From Alligator mississippiensis (lineage: Eukaryota; Chordata; Crocodylia; Alligatoridae): DNA of 64,000 nucleotides. Below are positions 53,274 through 64,000 of the stretch, in pieces. The number at the start of each line of letters is the position of its first letter. Positions within the stretch are counted from its first letter, which is position 1. Below the pieces are notes generated by a model. The model saw only the letters and a program-made list of their open reading frames with translations. It ran no database searches and had not been told where the DNA came from. The position numbers and the translations under genes were made by a program. Location of the stretch: NCBI RefSeq assembly GCF_030867095.1, contig NC_081824.1:236866719-236930718 (forward strand), written 5' to 3'.

Positions 53274-55489
53274 TAGCAGGGCTCAGGCTAGACCTCTCCA
53301 TTAACTCAAAGCCCAGCATCCTAGGGTTTACATGTTTTAATACAAGAGCCCCTGGGTTACTCCCTACAGCCCAGTCACTTGGCTTTATTGCCACAGCCCC
53401 TTCCTGGACCTGTCTTTCACTAGCTGCAATGCATACAGCTTCCTCCCTTCCACAGAGCATAAAACTCAATGCAGTCAAGGAGCTCCCCTTTAACTGAACA
53501 GGCAGCCAAGACTTCCTTTTTTTTCTTCCTCTGAGAAGGCTGAGCCTGGCTCCTAATTGGTTCCCCAGGCCTCAAGTGGACCAAAGTTGGCCTAGATATT
53601 CCAATAAGCCTTCATCTGATGTGTCGGTGTCAGGATAAGGAAGTTAAAACAGGAAAGATCCCTGGAAAAAGTAATCTTCCTGTACTCACCTCAGGAAAAT
53701 GGAGGAACGCCACCAGCATGCTCAACAGCACGTTGTATTTCCAGAGTGCGTACTCAGTCCAGATTGGTGCAAGCCAAGTTGTGCCAAGTACTTACAGAGA
53801 GGGGAAGCTGAGGGGAGAGTCCAGTATCAAAAGCTCGGAGATGCAGAGAAACTCCCCTCCTAATCCTGGTCTCCCAAGAATTAAGCAGCACAAGTGCCAG
53901 GAAGAAGGCACAGTATGTAGGAGGACCCCTGTTAGAGGAGGTACCACTGTGGGATCCTGGAGCAGTGAGACACAGATAGTCAGGAGCCCTCATCCAGAAG
54001 TAAATGAGGAAGGAAAAAGGGAAGAGCTGATGAGCTAAGCCCTCTTGAAGGTCAGGACTGTTATTTGGAGCCTTGAGAGACTTCATTTGGTTTCTATTTT
54101 TATTTCTACTTTTTTCCATTTGTTACTTGGGACTGTTTATTCTTAGCACCTTGACTGAGTATGTGTTCTTTTTTTTTTTTTTTTGTGTTATACTGAAATC
54201 CATCAGTCTGCTCCAAGTGGGGCCAATTAGAGGACTGTGGACTTAACCCCTTCAGTTACAGGGAACAGGGGGCAAAACAACCCTGCCCAGGGAGAGGCAA
54301 CCCTGGATGATTTTTTTTTTATCCAGAATTGGCAACTAAAGTGTGGTTAGGTTGAGGTGCAGGGGAAGAGGAGCCCCACAAATTAGATCTACCAGGTGGT
54401 CCAAGGTGGTTCTCCCTGGGAAACTACCTCCCAGTATTGAAAAATCAGAAACATCAAAGTCATGGCAGGCAAGATGACAGCATCAGGGAGGGGCTAAAGG
54501 GAGGTGTCACCTCCTTTGCCTACTGACATACGGGGAAGACATCAACACACTGAGGACCAAGGCCTTACAACACCTATCAATGACAGTCAGGTGTAGAAAC
54601 CCCATTACAGGAACTTTGTACATCATAAAACTCAATGCAATGCTACATTGTTAACAATCCAGCACATTCAGCTGGGAGCCTGAGGGATGTGGGGTCAATC
54701 CTATGCACCGCCTTCAGACAAACTTGTGAGCAGAGACAATCGTAGCAGGATGCAGGGCCCGAGACAAATAGGCCTGTGTGGGGCCTGGATGCGGCAGCAG
54801 CAGGGGTGTGGTGGGGGATGGCAAGTGGCCAGATGGGAAGTCAGCACAGCTCTATGGGGCCCCACAAAGCATGGCAGTTACCCCTACTCACCCCCTGTGC
54901 TTGTGAGCATGTGATTTTTATGATGGGTCTCCCTGCTGTCCCCCACTCTTCCCTCCTCCTGTCCTTGTGCATTGTCTTTAATTGCACTGTAAGCTTTTTA
55001 CAGGGACTAAACAGCTTCACACCTCCAGCGATCAAGCCAAAGCTGTGTGGGGATAGGCGGCTGAAACTTGAGCTACCACAAACTGTTAGGCACTTTGGAC
55101 AAAATGGTGCACTGTCTTTGCAGGCACTAGCATGGTCCTCAGTACAGGGACATAATCCTCACTGGGGTTCCTGGGCACTGTTTGGAAATATGGCATAATC
55201 ACAGCCAGAGTCCATTGTCTGCAATAGGCCTTTTGGCCATGAGTCAGATCCCACGCTGGTTCTGCTGTCCATGAATATGAATTCTTGGGATTCTGGCAAA
55301 AATACAGTTTATACCATGCAGAATAGAAAGAAAATTATTGTGTTTTGGGATAAGTAGAGAGAGTCAAAAAGCCTGAGGCTGAATCAATTCAGTATTCACA
55401 GGTGAATCTAAGCTGCGTAGATTGAACCGATAAGCAAGCGTATAAACACTCCTGGCAGTTTACATCTTAAAGCTTCACAATAACTAATA
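53274..55489. other. Unassigned interval
   Basis: A T16 run at 54,169-54,184. Short chance frames only. I see no transposon ends or coding motifs. Confidence 0.45.
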
Positions 55490-55620
55490 ACTCTTTTATG
55501 AGGTAAATTAGTAAATCTTACTGTCTCCATTTTACAGGTGGAAAAACAGAAAAAGAAAGTTTACATGATTTGTCAGGGACGTATAAGGAAGGGGTGCTTT
55601 GTTCCCAGATCTGGGCTCAG
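55490..55620 (-). mobile_element. MIR SINE, reverse orientation
   Basis: On plus it reads TCTCCATTTTACAGGTGGAA, then AAACAGAAAAAGAAAGTT and GATTTGTCAGGGACG, the reverse-complement order of MIR (CCCATTTTACAGATGAGG ... AAACTGAGGC ... GACTTGCCCAAGG). Degenerate. Confidence 0.6.
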
Positions 55621-57419
55621 ACTAGTTTAAAATATCTCATAATGAACCCCCCATTGAAGTGCTGAACACATTTATAATAAATGTTATGCTTTGGTTAGGT
55701 TAGGGTATTTCACCGTTTGACTTGAATTATGGATACTGCTGGCATACAGCATTATGCCTTTTGTATCTGTAACCCTTCTGCCAGGCACCAGTCAGCAGCA
55801 AGAAGTTTACATTTTGGAGTACCCCATAAATTATACCAATGACTTGAGCCACCACACAGAAATCTGGGAACACTAAATCTGCTGGGGCATCCCATATAAA
55901 CAAAAAACCCTCCTCGCAAGCAGTGTAAACACAGAAACTCAAATTTATTACAGAGAATAAAAACAAAAGAAACCACTAAATATATTTTAAAACACTATTA
56001 ACTACAAAGCACAGTCTAGAAGTGGCACCCTCTTAGGGGAGGCTTCGCCCATGCCCAGGCAGTCTGGGACTTGGGGCTCCCTAACAGGTAGTTCTGAGGG
56101 CCTGCACCCCTATACCTGCCCTTCAGCAATGGGCTGCAGAGAGGGACCCACACCAGAGAGTCCTATGAGCTGCTCCTTGGGTTCACTGCGCCTCGGGAAG
56201 CTGCTCAAGAGTGTGGGTCCTTTTGTGTTGCAAGGGACTCTGTTCCTCCTGGAGAAGTGGTAGAATGCCAATCTTTGCTCCTATGGAGAGGCTGTGTGTG
56301 TGTTGGGGGGGGGGGGGGTGACTGCAGCTCCAGCCAGCATGCATGCACCCCAAAACCTCTGGGCTGGATTATATGGCCTGCTGAAATGAAAACTGCAGGA
56401 CAAACTCAAAAGGGAGCCAGGTTGATTACTGGCTACAACTAGCCCAACCACATAGCATGGCTGGAGCAAAGGACCATCAAAAGAAACAAAGGGGCAAAGC
56501 TAGGCCTACCCTGTAGGCCTGGGCTGCAGGTAGTTTGGGTCCACAGCTCCACTGGGAGCAGAGAGTTGCAAGCCTTAACCCTGGCCCAAAGCTGACAGGA
56601 TAAGAAATGCCCAGGTTTCAACCCTGTTTATAACTGCCAGACCTAATTCCTAGCCAGCCAACCCAAGGAGCCACTACCCTCCTCCCCAGTATTAATCCCT
56701 TAAAGCCTCAGAAAAGGGGGAAGAAAAGGAGGATAGAGGAGTTCCCAGACACTGGGACAATTCTCCCTCACTCCCTCTGAGTTTCCCTTTTCACTATCTG
56801 CAAATTCCTTCTCCCTTGGAGGAGACTTCACTCTTCAGCAGCCCCTAGCACAGGGGTGGGCCCATGGAGGTGCTTTGTTTGGCTTGCAGCAGGTTCCTTG
56901 GACACGCAGGGGGGCTGGGGCAGCTCCGTGCTGAACTGCCTTTCTAGGGAGCTGCTGGCCCCAGTCCTATGGTAGGCCTGACCTGCCCCATGCCTGCTGC
57001 AGACTTGCAGGCTCACACTGAACAGCTGCAGCAACAGCAGTGCCAATGGGGCAGAAGTGTGCTTGGCTCAGAGGGAAAGCGGCCTCTCCCCCTCAACACT
57101 GCCAGGCTCTTCCTGTAGAAGCCGCATGGCCAGCAGCTGCCTAGAAAGGCAGGCCAGTGCGGAGCCTCCTCAGCCCCACTGTGTGCCCAGGGCATGGTAG
57201 GACGTGTCATGGACAGACTGTGCAGAGCAGGTGTGGAGTCTGGGTTGAGGCAGTGCATGTGGCTGATCCGCTTCTGCTGGGGTCAGTCTGGAGCAGGTGT
57301 AAGGTGCACTGGGGCTGTGCACTGCTGGCAGTGGTGGGGAGGCACTGCAGGGCGCGTGAGTGCTGTGTTGTTGTGGGGCAAGGGCAGGGGCAGGTGGTGA
57401 CCAGCTGTGGGTGTGAGGT
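55621..57419. other. Unassigned interval
   Basis: A G14 run at 56,305-56,318. No gene recognised on either strand. Confidence 0.45.
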
Positions 57420-57780
57420 GGGGTTTCCATGCACACACCACCATACCCACAAACCCTCCCCTGCAAACCCCACAACCACACTCTCCCCCACATACAATCA
57501 CACATCCCACCAACACTGCATCCCCCCACCCTCCCCACACCTACAGGTCTCTGGGGGAGCCCTGCTTACTACCTGCACACCCCCCACAGACACATGCATC
57601 TGCACCCTCTAACACACTCCCCCAACCACCCCACAAAACCCTTCCACACCCCATAAACCCCATACCCACCCACATCGACATACTCTCACACCCCACTCAC
57701 ATCCACAGTCCCCACAAAGCTCATACCCCCCTCCATCCCCCACCGCCTCACAATATACAAGAGTAAGACTTCATTTTGAG
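57420..57780. repeat. C/A-rich low-complexity tract
   Basis: About 360 bp almost free of G, built of CACCCCACA, CCCCCAC and ACATCC variants. Long open frames in all frames here reflect lack of stop trinucleotides. Confidence 0.85.
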
Positions 57781-58084
57781 CTATTATGCAATCACCTCTA
57801 TATACATGACCCAAACACACACACATCAGGACAAAAAGTCTTTTAAAAATAAAATTAAAATATGTTATTGTGGATATTAGATTTTTAGGAGATAATTTTT
57901 TTCTGGTTCTTCCAGGGCAAGAGCAGGGAATTCCAGTGGCAAAGGTCAGGGGTTAGGAGGTGGGAGATGAGCAGGGGAATGATCAGGGGGCTGGAGACCA
58001 GCAGGAGGCTGGAGACAATCCCCTGGAAATGAGCTGGAGATATTCCCCTGCTCTCTCCAGCCTCCTGCTCCTTCTCTGCTACTG

Positions 58085-58275
58085 CCGGTGAGTGTGGGGG
58101 GTCTGGGAGAGTGAGTGGGGATCTGGAGGAACAAATGGGGGGTGGGGAGAATGAACAGGAAGGGGGAACGAACAGGGGTGGAGGGAATAAACGGGGGGAT
58201 AGGGAGAATGAACAGGGGTGGGGAGAACAAACAGGGAGAACGAAGGGGGGGTGGGGGGAACAAACAGGGATTTGG
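58085..58275 (+). repeat. G-rich minisatellite
   Basis: Units of 20-30 bp based on GGGGAGAACAAACAGGG and GGGGAGAATGAACAGGGG recur about six times. Runs of three or more G are regularly spaced, so a G-quadruplex could form on this strand. Confidence 0.8.
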
Positions 58276-58363
58276 GGAAGGCCCCTCCTTCAGCCCCCCA
58301 ACCTCCTACTTACCTGGCAGAAGACAGGCAGGCAGCGTGCTTCAGGACCAGGGAAATGACCAA

Positions 58364-58404
58364 CCACAGAGATGCTCTGGTAGGCTACCAGAGCATCTCT
58401 GTGG
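58364..58404. repeat. Perfect hairpin 1
   Basis: Arms 58,364-58,382 and 58,386-58,404 are exact inverted complements over 19 bp (CCACAGAGATGCTCTGGTA), with a 3-nt loop GGC. Confidence 0.9.
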
Positions 58405-58493
58405 AGGACTGAGCCTCTGGTTACCCGTTTTTTCCCCCCAGGGTATTGTTTGAGCCCTGGATATCCAGGGGTCCAATTTTGCTCTCCCACTGC

Positions 58494-58533
58494 AAATTTG
58501 CAGCATGGGGAACATTTTTTTTGTTCCCCCCAT
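58494..58533. repeat. Imperfect hairpin 2
   Basis: CATGGGGAACA pairs with TGTTCCCCCCATG around a T-rich loop. It lies between hairpins 1 and 3. Confidence 0.6.
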
Positions 58534-58584
58534 GTGCCTCTTGCAGCATCTCAAAGGGGTCTGAAATGCTGCAAGAGGCACATG
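58531..58584. repeat. Perfect hairpin 3
   Basis: Arms 58,531-58,549 and 58,566-58,584 are exact inverted complements over 19 bp (CATGTGCCTCTTGCAGCAT), with a 16-nt loop. Confidence 0.9.
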
Positions 58585-58851
58585 CAGGCTCATCTGGACG
58601 CGCCCTTGGTGGGCTGAGGAGATAGTGTTCCTCTCCCCAGAAGAACTGCAAACACTGGGAACAGGAGGAAAGCCAGACACACCTAAAGGTCAACAGGACC
58701 CCTCCCAGGGGAATCCCAAGGTAAAACTGAGCTCCAGGTGCTTGATGAGGAGTCAGAGGTGTCTTGGGAGAAGTGGGGGATGTTGGGGGAGAAGAAGGGT
58801 CAGAACTAGGTGAGAGAGATGGAGAAGAAGCAGCATGGTGATACTGGCAGG

Positions 58852-59930
58852 TAGAGCTATGTGACATTTCAAGGAGTGTTTTGTTTCAAAGCTGTTTCGA
58901 TGCGTTTTGAGCTCAAAACAGCAACATCAAAATGAAACAAAAGGCTTCAAAACGGCTTCAAAACAAAATGAGGGCACTTGAAACATTTCAAAGTTTCAAA
59001 ACATTTTGAGTTTCAAAGCAGCCAGGTGGTGGGAGGCAGGGGAGAGCCAGGGCTGAGCTCTGCGTGGCTCCGCCAGCCCCATGAAGCTCAGCCCGGTGGG
59101 GGGAGGCAATGGAGAGCCTGTGGCAGAGCTGCTCTGAGTGTAGCCCTGGCCAGTGACTGTCCTGTGCCTCCTGCCACCAGGCTCAGCTCTGTGGGACTGC
59201 CAAGCCTCCAGCTGCTAGGCTGTGCTCACCAGGGCTGTGCTCAGAGCCAGGGCTGTGCTTTGAGTGGCTCCACCAGCCTCATGGAGCTCAACCTGCCCTT
59301 CCAGCACTGCCAGACTCCTCCCATGGGTGCGGGCCACCAGATCTGTGCACAGGATGACAGGAGGATGTCACTGCTGCCTGGGGCCAGTGGCAGCAGCAGT
59401 CTTCCTGCTGCAAGGTGTGGGCTATGCCCAGTGCTTGTCCCAGGCAGTAGCGGCAGCCTTCTGTCATGCAGCGCACATATCTGGGGGCCCACACCCCTGC
59501 AAGGAGTCTGGCACAGCCCCGCAGCCCTCCTGGGGGTGCGGGCTCCCGGATCTGTGTGCCAGTTGAGAGGAGGCTGCCGCTGTCGGCAAGTGACACGAGT
59601 TTTGCTTTTAGCAGTTTGAGGTGCAGTTTCCCACAAATCCCTGCACCTACATCCTTGAAACTTGGCAGGCTTCATGCCCTCAGAAGGGGCTACCATCCCT
59701 GCAATTTTCATCAGAATCAGGCAAGAAATGACCACATTTTAGGTATTTTTATGATTCCCCGTTATAACCTATGAGCGAAACGTTAAAACATGTCAAAACA
59801 GCGAAACATTTTTGATGAAACGAAATGTAACAGAACTTTAAAACTAAATGAAACGGTGAAACAAAACACTGTCCCTTGGAAACAGCAAAAAAGGAATCAA
59901 AACGAAACAGTGCTGTTTTGCACAGTCCTA
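58852..59930 (+). mobile_element. hAT element, family B, complete
   Basis: 1,079 bp. The left end is TAGAGCTATGTGACAT; the right end read in reverse is TAGGACTGTGCAAAAC. The 8-bp flanks CTGGCAGG (58,844-58,851 and 59,931-59,938) are identical. AT-rich shoulders carry many CAAAACG and GAAACAAA units. The GC-rich core (59,020-59,590) is of the same kind as in the 34,311 element (CTGCTGCCTGGGGCCAGTGG, GGATCTGTGTGCC). No transposase, so non-autonomous. Confidence 0.9.
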
Positions 59931-59938
59931 CTGGCAGG

Positions 59939-60477
59939 GTGCAAGGTACACAAAGGGGATCAGAAAACGCCAGCAGCAGTTACCTCAGAGGAGGCTGAGG
60001 ACTCTGACATGGGCCATGTTGGCACAGGCTAGTGCCTCCTGCAAGGTGGGAGTGGGGGAGCTGCTCCTGAGGGATTAAGGTATTCAGGTGGAGAAGGGGT
60101 AAAGATACGAGGGATGCGGTAAGCAGACCAGGCTGAGACAATCTCTTAATTGGAGGACATAGTGGAGAAGGCCAGGAACAGAGGAGCCAGACATTAGAAC
60201 AGAAGGACAGACATTGAGGTAAACTGATGCTGTGGCATTTTCTTGTCCATGGAAATGATGATTAGAGCAGGGAGGCATGGGTCTGGAACGTCAGCTTGGA
60301 GGGATGTGACCCCCTATCTTTTCCAGATTTTGGCCTTTGTATGGTAAGGCCTCTGGCTGCGCTTGGCTTCCCTTTGTGTAGCTTGCAAGGTAGCTTGGGA
60401 GAGGTGACTGCTGGACTGTTACGGCGGGTTGGAATGGCTGCATGGGGTGAACGGACGTGATGTGTCCTGGGTGGTGG
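59939..60477. other. Unassigned interval
   Basis: Nothing supported. Confidence 0.4.
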
Positions 60478-60560
60478 TAGGGAACCTGGTTTTCTCTAAT
60501 AAAAATTCAAAATTCTCTGATTTAAAAAAACTGAATCTATGTTTTTCTGTGGTTAAAATG
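60478..60560 (+). repeat. Terminal part of a hAT-like repeat
   Basis: TAGGGAACCTGGTTTTCTC, then TAATAAAAATTCAAAATTCT and CTGATTTAAAAA. Same style as the ends at 50,357 and 51,236. The partner end was not found; the downstream C-rich interval may be its core. Confidence 0.45.
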
Positions 60561-61985
60561 AAACACCACTATACAGTACATACAGATATTAGTCAAACAC
60601 AATGTTTTATTGATAAATTTACAATTTTAAAGCAATTTGGAAGCCTACCAGTGTCTCAGTCATTATAATAAAATGAAGTCTAAGTACGTATATATTTTGG
60701 CATTTGATTTTGTTTTTTTTTATCATAGAAAATCAGAGCTCCTGCTGCTTTGTGGTGCTGAGCATCCTTGATACACCAGTGCCCCTCAGTCCCAAGCCAC
60801 AGCTCCCCCCAGCCCTGCTGGTGCCCCTCACTCTTGACCCACTGCCCCAGGTACTAGTACCCCAGTATGTGGGGTAGGTGTGGTGTGTGTGGGGTAGGGG
60901 GGGTGCCTGACCATAGGCAATAGCAGTGTTGATGCATCTGGGAGATACAGGGGGGCCACAGCAGGGTAAAGGGCTGCAACCTGGCCAGATCAGCACTGGG
61001 CAGGAGCTGCCACCACGGTGAGGTGCCCCCTGTTTGCAGTTGCAGTGGGGTTACACAAGTTGCCCCCACAGCAGCAGCGAGCAGGGGGTGCCTCACCTTG
61101 GTGGCCATAGTGGGGTGGCTGGCGCAGGGTTTGTGGCAGTGGTGGTAGCAGCAATGAGTCTCACCGCCACACTCTGCCCTTCTGCTCTGGATCCTGCCTG
61201 ATGGGCTGTGGTGGGGGTTCCTGCTCAGTGGTGGTCTGGCCAGGCTGCAGCCCCATGATCCACTGTGGGCACAAAAATCTGGGAATGGCACATGACTTCC
61301 CCAAGCCCTCCTAATGTGTCACCTCTGGTGCCCAACCCCTCCCTGGGAGTGCATGCAGTGGCAGGGAGATGCTCCACTTCTCCCCTCCTGGGATGAACTA
61401 CCCATGGCTCCATCCTGCTCCCCAGCCAGGCCCTGTGGCTACACATTCCTGCCCCAGCCCCACACCCTGGACACTGTCCTGGCTGGGCAGCAGCCCCAGC
61501 CTCCAACCCTGCCCCAGTACCAGACTCCAACATTGCCTCAGTCTCCACACATGTTGTACCCCCCAACCTCCTCATGTTGCCTATGTCCCCCTGCCCTCCC
61601 ACACATCATCTATGCCCCCTCCCATAGACTTAGCTGCAGGAGCTGCTCTCTGCCATGCTGCCTAGAGCTGTACTGTTAACTGTAGGGGTTGTAGGGGCTG
61701 TAGGGAGGGAATGGGGGGGTGCAGAACATGTATGTATGTAATGAATGAGGGCAGATGGCAGCTGGAGAAGTACGTGGGTGGAAAGACAGGGTGGTGTAAA
61801 AGTGGGTGAGAGATCAATGTGAATTGCAAATAGGGATATACAGGACAAACAAATAACGTGTCTGTCTTGTCTTCTTTGGATCTCCCACATCTAACCTTTC
61901 CAGCAACAGGACACTTACAGGTCTTGTTCCCCTGCTCTACCTCTGGCAGGTTAGGGTGCTTTTAATTTCTTGGGCAGTATCCCTT
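60561..61985. other. C-rich unassigned interval
   Basis: GC-rich sequence with several long chance frames and no coding motif. Confidence 0.4.
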
Positions 61986-61989
61986 GTAG

Positions 61990-62145
61990 TTGTGAGACAA
62001 GGCTGATTTTATTTTAGAACAAAGTTTGAAAAGCACTTGTATGGGATGGTTTGGACAGGAGTGATCCTGCCCTGAGCAGGGGGTTGGACATGATGACCTC
62101 TGGACATCCTTTCCAGCCCTACTCTTCTATGAATCTATGAACTGA
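61990..62145 (+). mobile_element. CR1 3' UTR
   Basis: AGCAGGGGGTTGGACATGAT, GACCTCTGGACATCCTTTCC, AGCCCTACTCTTCTATGAAT, CTATGAACT: the standard CR1 3' terminus with octamer units. The coding part is missing. Confidence 0.82.
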
Positions 62146-63742
62146 TACAAATAAAGATGCATCAGTTCAAATCTTCTTTCAGGTGTCTGTTTGTTTGCTT
62201 GGACATGTCACTAGGTAGTCTCTCCAGCCCTGCCAAGGGTAAATTTGCTGGTATAAACCTGGTTGTGGTAGAGGCAGGGCACAACAGGGCAGCAATCCCC
62301 CTGGGCAGCAGTAGCTGCAGTAACATTGCTCTCAGTTACACAACTCCTCTTACTGTGAGGTTAATGCAGCCTTAAGACACACCATGTTAAGCAGACCTAG
62401 GATTTTGAAAAGCAGGGTGTAACTCTGCTCTTTCCTTTGCTTATGGGGGAGCAGCCTGCTGAAATGGGTGGGGGGGATCTGAATTCCTTATCCTGTCACA
62501 ACAGGGTGCCCCAGAGGAGCAGGGGCAATAGCAATCCCCTCACTGCCACTGCTGTTGCAACAGGCCTGGCTGGCACCAAGTGGAAGAGAACCTCTTGTCG
62601 GCTCAGATCGAGTGTGGTCCTATGCTTACCTGGCAAGGGAAACACTGTGACCACTGAGGTGGTCTTCCTAGCCACACCGAGGAAGACTGCTCTCCTGGCA
62701 TGGGGATAGTACCTGCCAAGGTAATATACAGTAAACCTCCCACTTAGCTGCTGGAGTGGGAAGATCTTGGCTTTATGCCCAGTTCACGGAAAGAGGAGAC
62801 TCCTCCCCAGCTTGCTCCTGCAGCCTTATGGCTGAGGGCAAGTAAAACTTGGGGCCATCCAAACCCTAAGCTTCCAGGCTTGGGCCTGCAAGTAAAATGC
62901 CTGCCAAAGGTTTTAGGAACATCTGAAGCCCCAGATGGGGTTGGAGGATGTAGCAGAGCCACTTATGGTTCTGGACTGATTCACGGATTTGGAATTTGTT
63001 TTGGCTAATTTGACTTGGAATACGGAAAAATTTGTAAAGAACAAAACAAAAAAGAGAACCTAGGTAAGTCAAACCAGCTCTTTCACAGCCATCTGCTGCC
63101 CCCGCCACCCGATTGCTCAGTGTTCAGACAACAGAACCTGTTGTTTGGAGCCTTGGTCACTTCCCACACTTTTCAGTTTGCCTGAAGTTTCAGGCTCTTT
63201 GCTCAAGGCAATAAGCAGGCAGACAAGAAATGCAAGAATAAACCAATTTAAGTCTGACTGGCTTCTAGTAATATTTGGAGGCAGCTGCATTTTTCTGTGC
63301 AGCTGAACTTATGGTCTCCTGGTGTGAATGTCCACTATGGCAATTTCTCCCAACAAGAAAAGGATAGCATTGCAGTTCATGCAGCCATTCCTTTGTGAAC
63401 AGATTCCAACCAAAGTATCCAAAAGGTGTGAAGTACTTTATTTATCCAATAAAAGTCTACATCATTAATCACACTAAAACGGTGTATTATAAAAGCATGC
63501 ATAATGTAGTGTTTCATGGTTAACATAAGAAAGCACTGAAACTGAGAAACAGGTACCTAACATTGAAAGTGGTGATATCATAAAAGTGGGCTCTGCATGT
63601 ATTAATTATTATACCTGCTAAGGCAAACAATGGAAATGATTGCTGAATCAGCAGTTGTCTTCTACAGCTGCTCAGTCACAACTAAGTGTGTGGGCAGTGG
63701 TTTATTGTGCATGAAATAGTCACACCTCAGGTTCTCTTCCAT
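62146..63742. other. Unassigned interval
   Basis: No gene. AATTTGTTTTGG and similar units near 62,985 hint at a decayed hAT shoulder, not strong enough to call. Confidence 0.4.
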
Positions 63743-64000
63743 CCGGGGTGTCAAACTCACCCAGGTCCCCAGGCTGGATCCAGATCATGGGGCTTCTCAT
63801 GGGTCGGATCTGGACCTACTTCCAGTGGCAGGATGAAATGGCAGTGCAGGGGTTAACAGAGCTGTTGCTTATCCCTCCACTGACATGCATCCCCGATGAG
63901 GTTCTGTACCCCAGATTTCGGTGGCAGGCCCTACCCCTGGCTCACACCATCTAATTCCAAGCTCCTCTGGGAGTCCTGTTGAATCAGCTCCATGGCCCAC
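63743..64000 (+). mobile_element. hAT-Charlie-type left end, cut by window
   Basis: CCGGGGTGTCAAACTCACCC matches the CAGGGGTGTCAAACTC type of end with one change, followed by CTGGATCCAGATCATGGGGC. The rest lies beyond the window. Confidence 0.6.

Noticed and set aside
57157..57766. Several overlapping frames of 70-150 codons on both strands
   Set aside because: The interval is a C/A-rich low-complexity tract almost free of stop trinucleotides; translations are Pro/His/Thr repeats.
58978..59735. Long frames on both strands (213 and 164 codons)
   Set aside because: GC-rich core of the hAT-B element; similar frames appear in the core at 34.4-35.8 kb.
63425..63475. Fifth copy of the SINE-like tail repeat
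   Set aside because: CCAATAAAAGTCTACATC is similar but the preceding GAAAGCTT block is missing; too short to call.
1..64000. CRISPR array, bacterial operons, ribosome binding sites
   Set aside because: The tandem repeats have no spacer structure, and all recognisable elements are vertebrate retro- and DNA transposons.

Overview
The window looks like gene-poor vertebrate DNA from a sauropsid, most likely a crocodilian. That assignment is an inference. It rests on the dominance of CR1 LINEs, the absence of Alu-like or obvious full L1 sequence, the presence of MIR and L2-type relics, PIF/Harbinger genes with Myb/SANT-like partners, and several hAT families whose ends begin TAGGGCTGTG. A turtle or bird-line genome is less likely but not excluded. 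No complete host protein-coding gene was recognised. The only candidate host exon is a 502-nt open stretch on the minus strand at 51,904-52,405.

Layout. 1-2,976 is a CR1 with endonuclease and reverse transcriptase almost intact. 3,290-3,862 is an older CR1/L3 end that carries a 29-nt piece of U2 snRNA. 4,853-5,981 is a solo LTR (family X) and 6,379-7,198 a probable LTR (family Z). 8,545-9,490 holds two copies of a repeat with an AT-rich palindrome. 12,596-17,310 is an inverted pair of CR1s; the minus-strand member still has ORF1 (SGNH esterase) and ORF2. 17,310-23,240 is a decayed PIF/Harbinger element: transposase on minus, Myb/SANT-like gene on plus, interrupted by a solo LTR (family Y) and other repeats. 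23,930-25,918 is another CR1 fragment beside a second Myb/SANT-like pseudogene on minus. 26-34 kb is mostly unassigned sequence with MIR, L2-type, MITE and tRNA-SINE-like relics. 34,311-38,836 has two hAT elements, each containing a nested solo LTR. 40-50 kb has a short hAT, MITEs, an old CFDP2-like LINE on minus split by a CR1, and more CR1 debris. 51.9-60 kb has the candidate exon, two more hAT elements with 8-bp target duplications, a G-rich minisatellite and tandem perfect hairpins. The right edge is a hAT end cut by the window.

The sequence works as layered insertions rather than as an operon or pathway. Target-site duplications let the nesting be read directly: LTR Y inside hAT-B, LTR X inside hAT-A, CR1 inside a MITE, CR1 inside the CFDP2-like LINE. 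The only genes with a joint biochemical role are the Harbinger transposase and its Myb/SANT-like partner, which in that superfamily act together in transposition. Both are broken here. All family assignments come from motif reading by eye; no database search was run.
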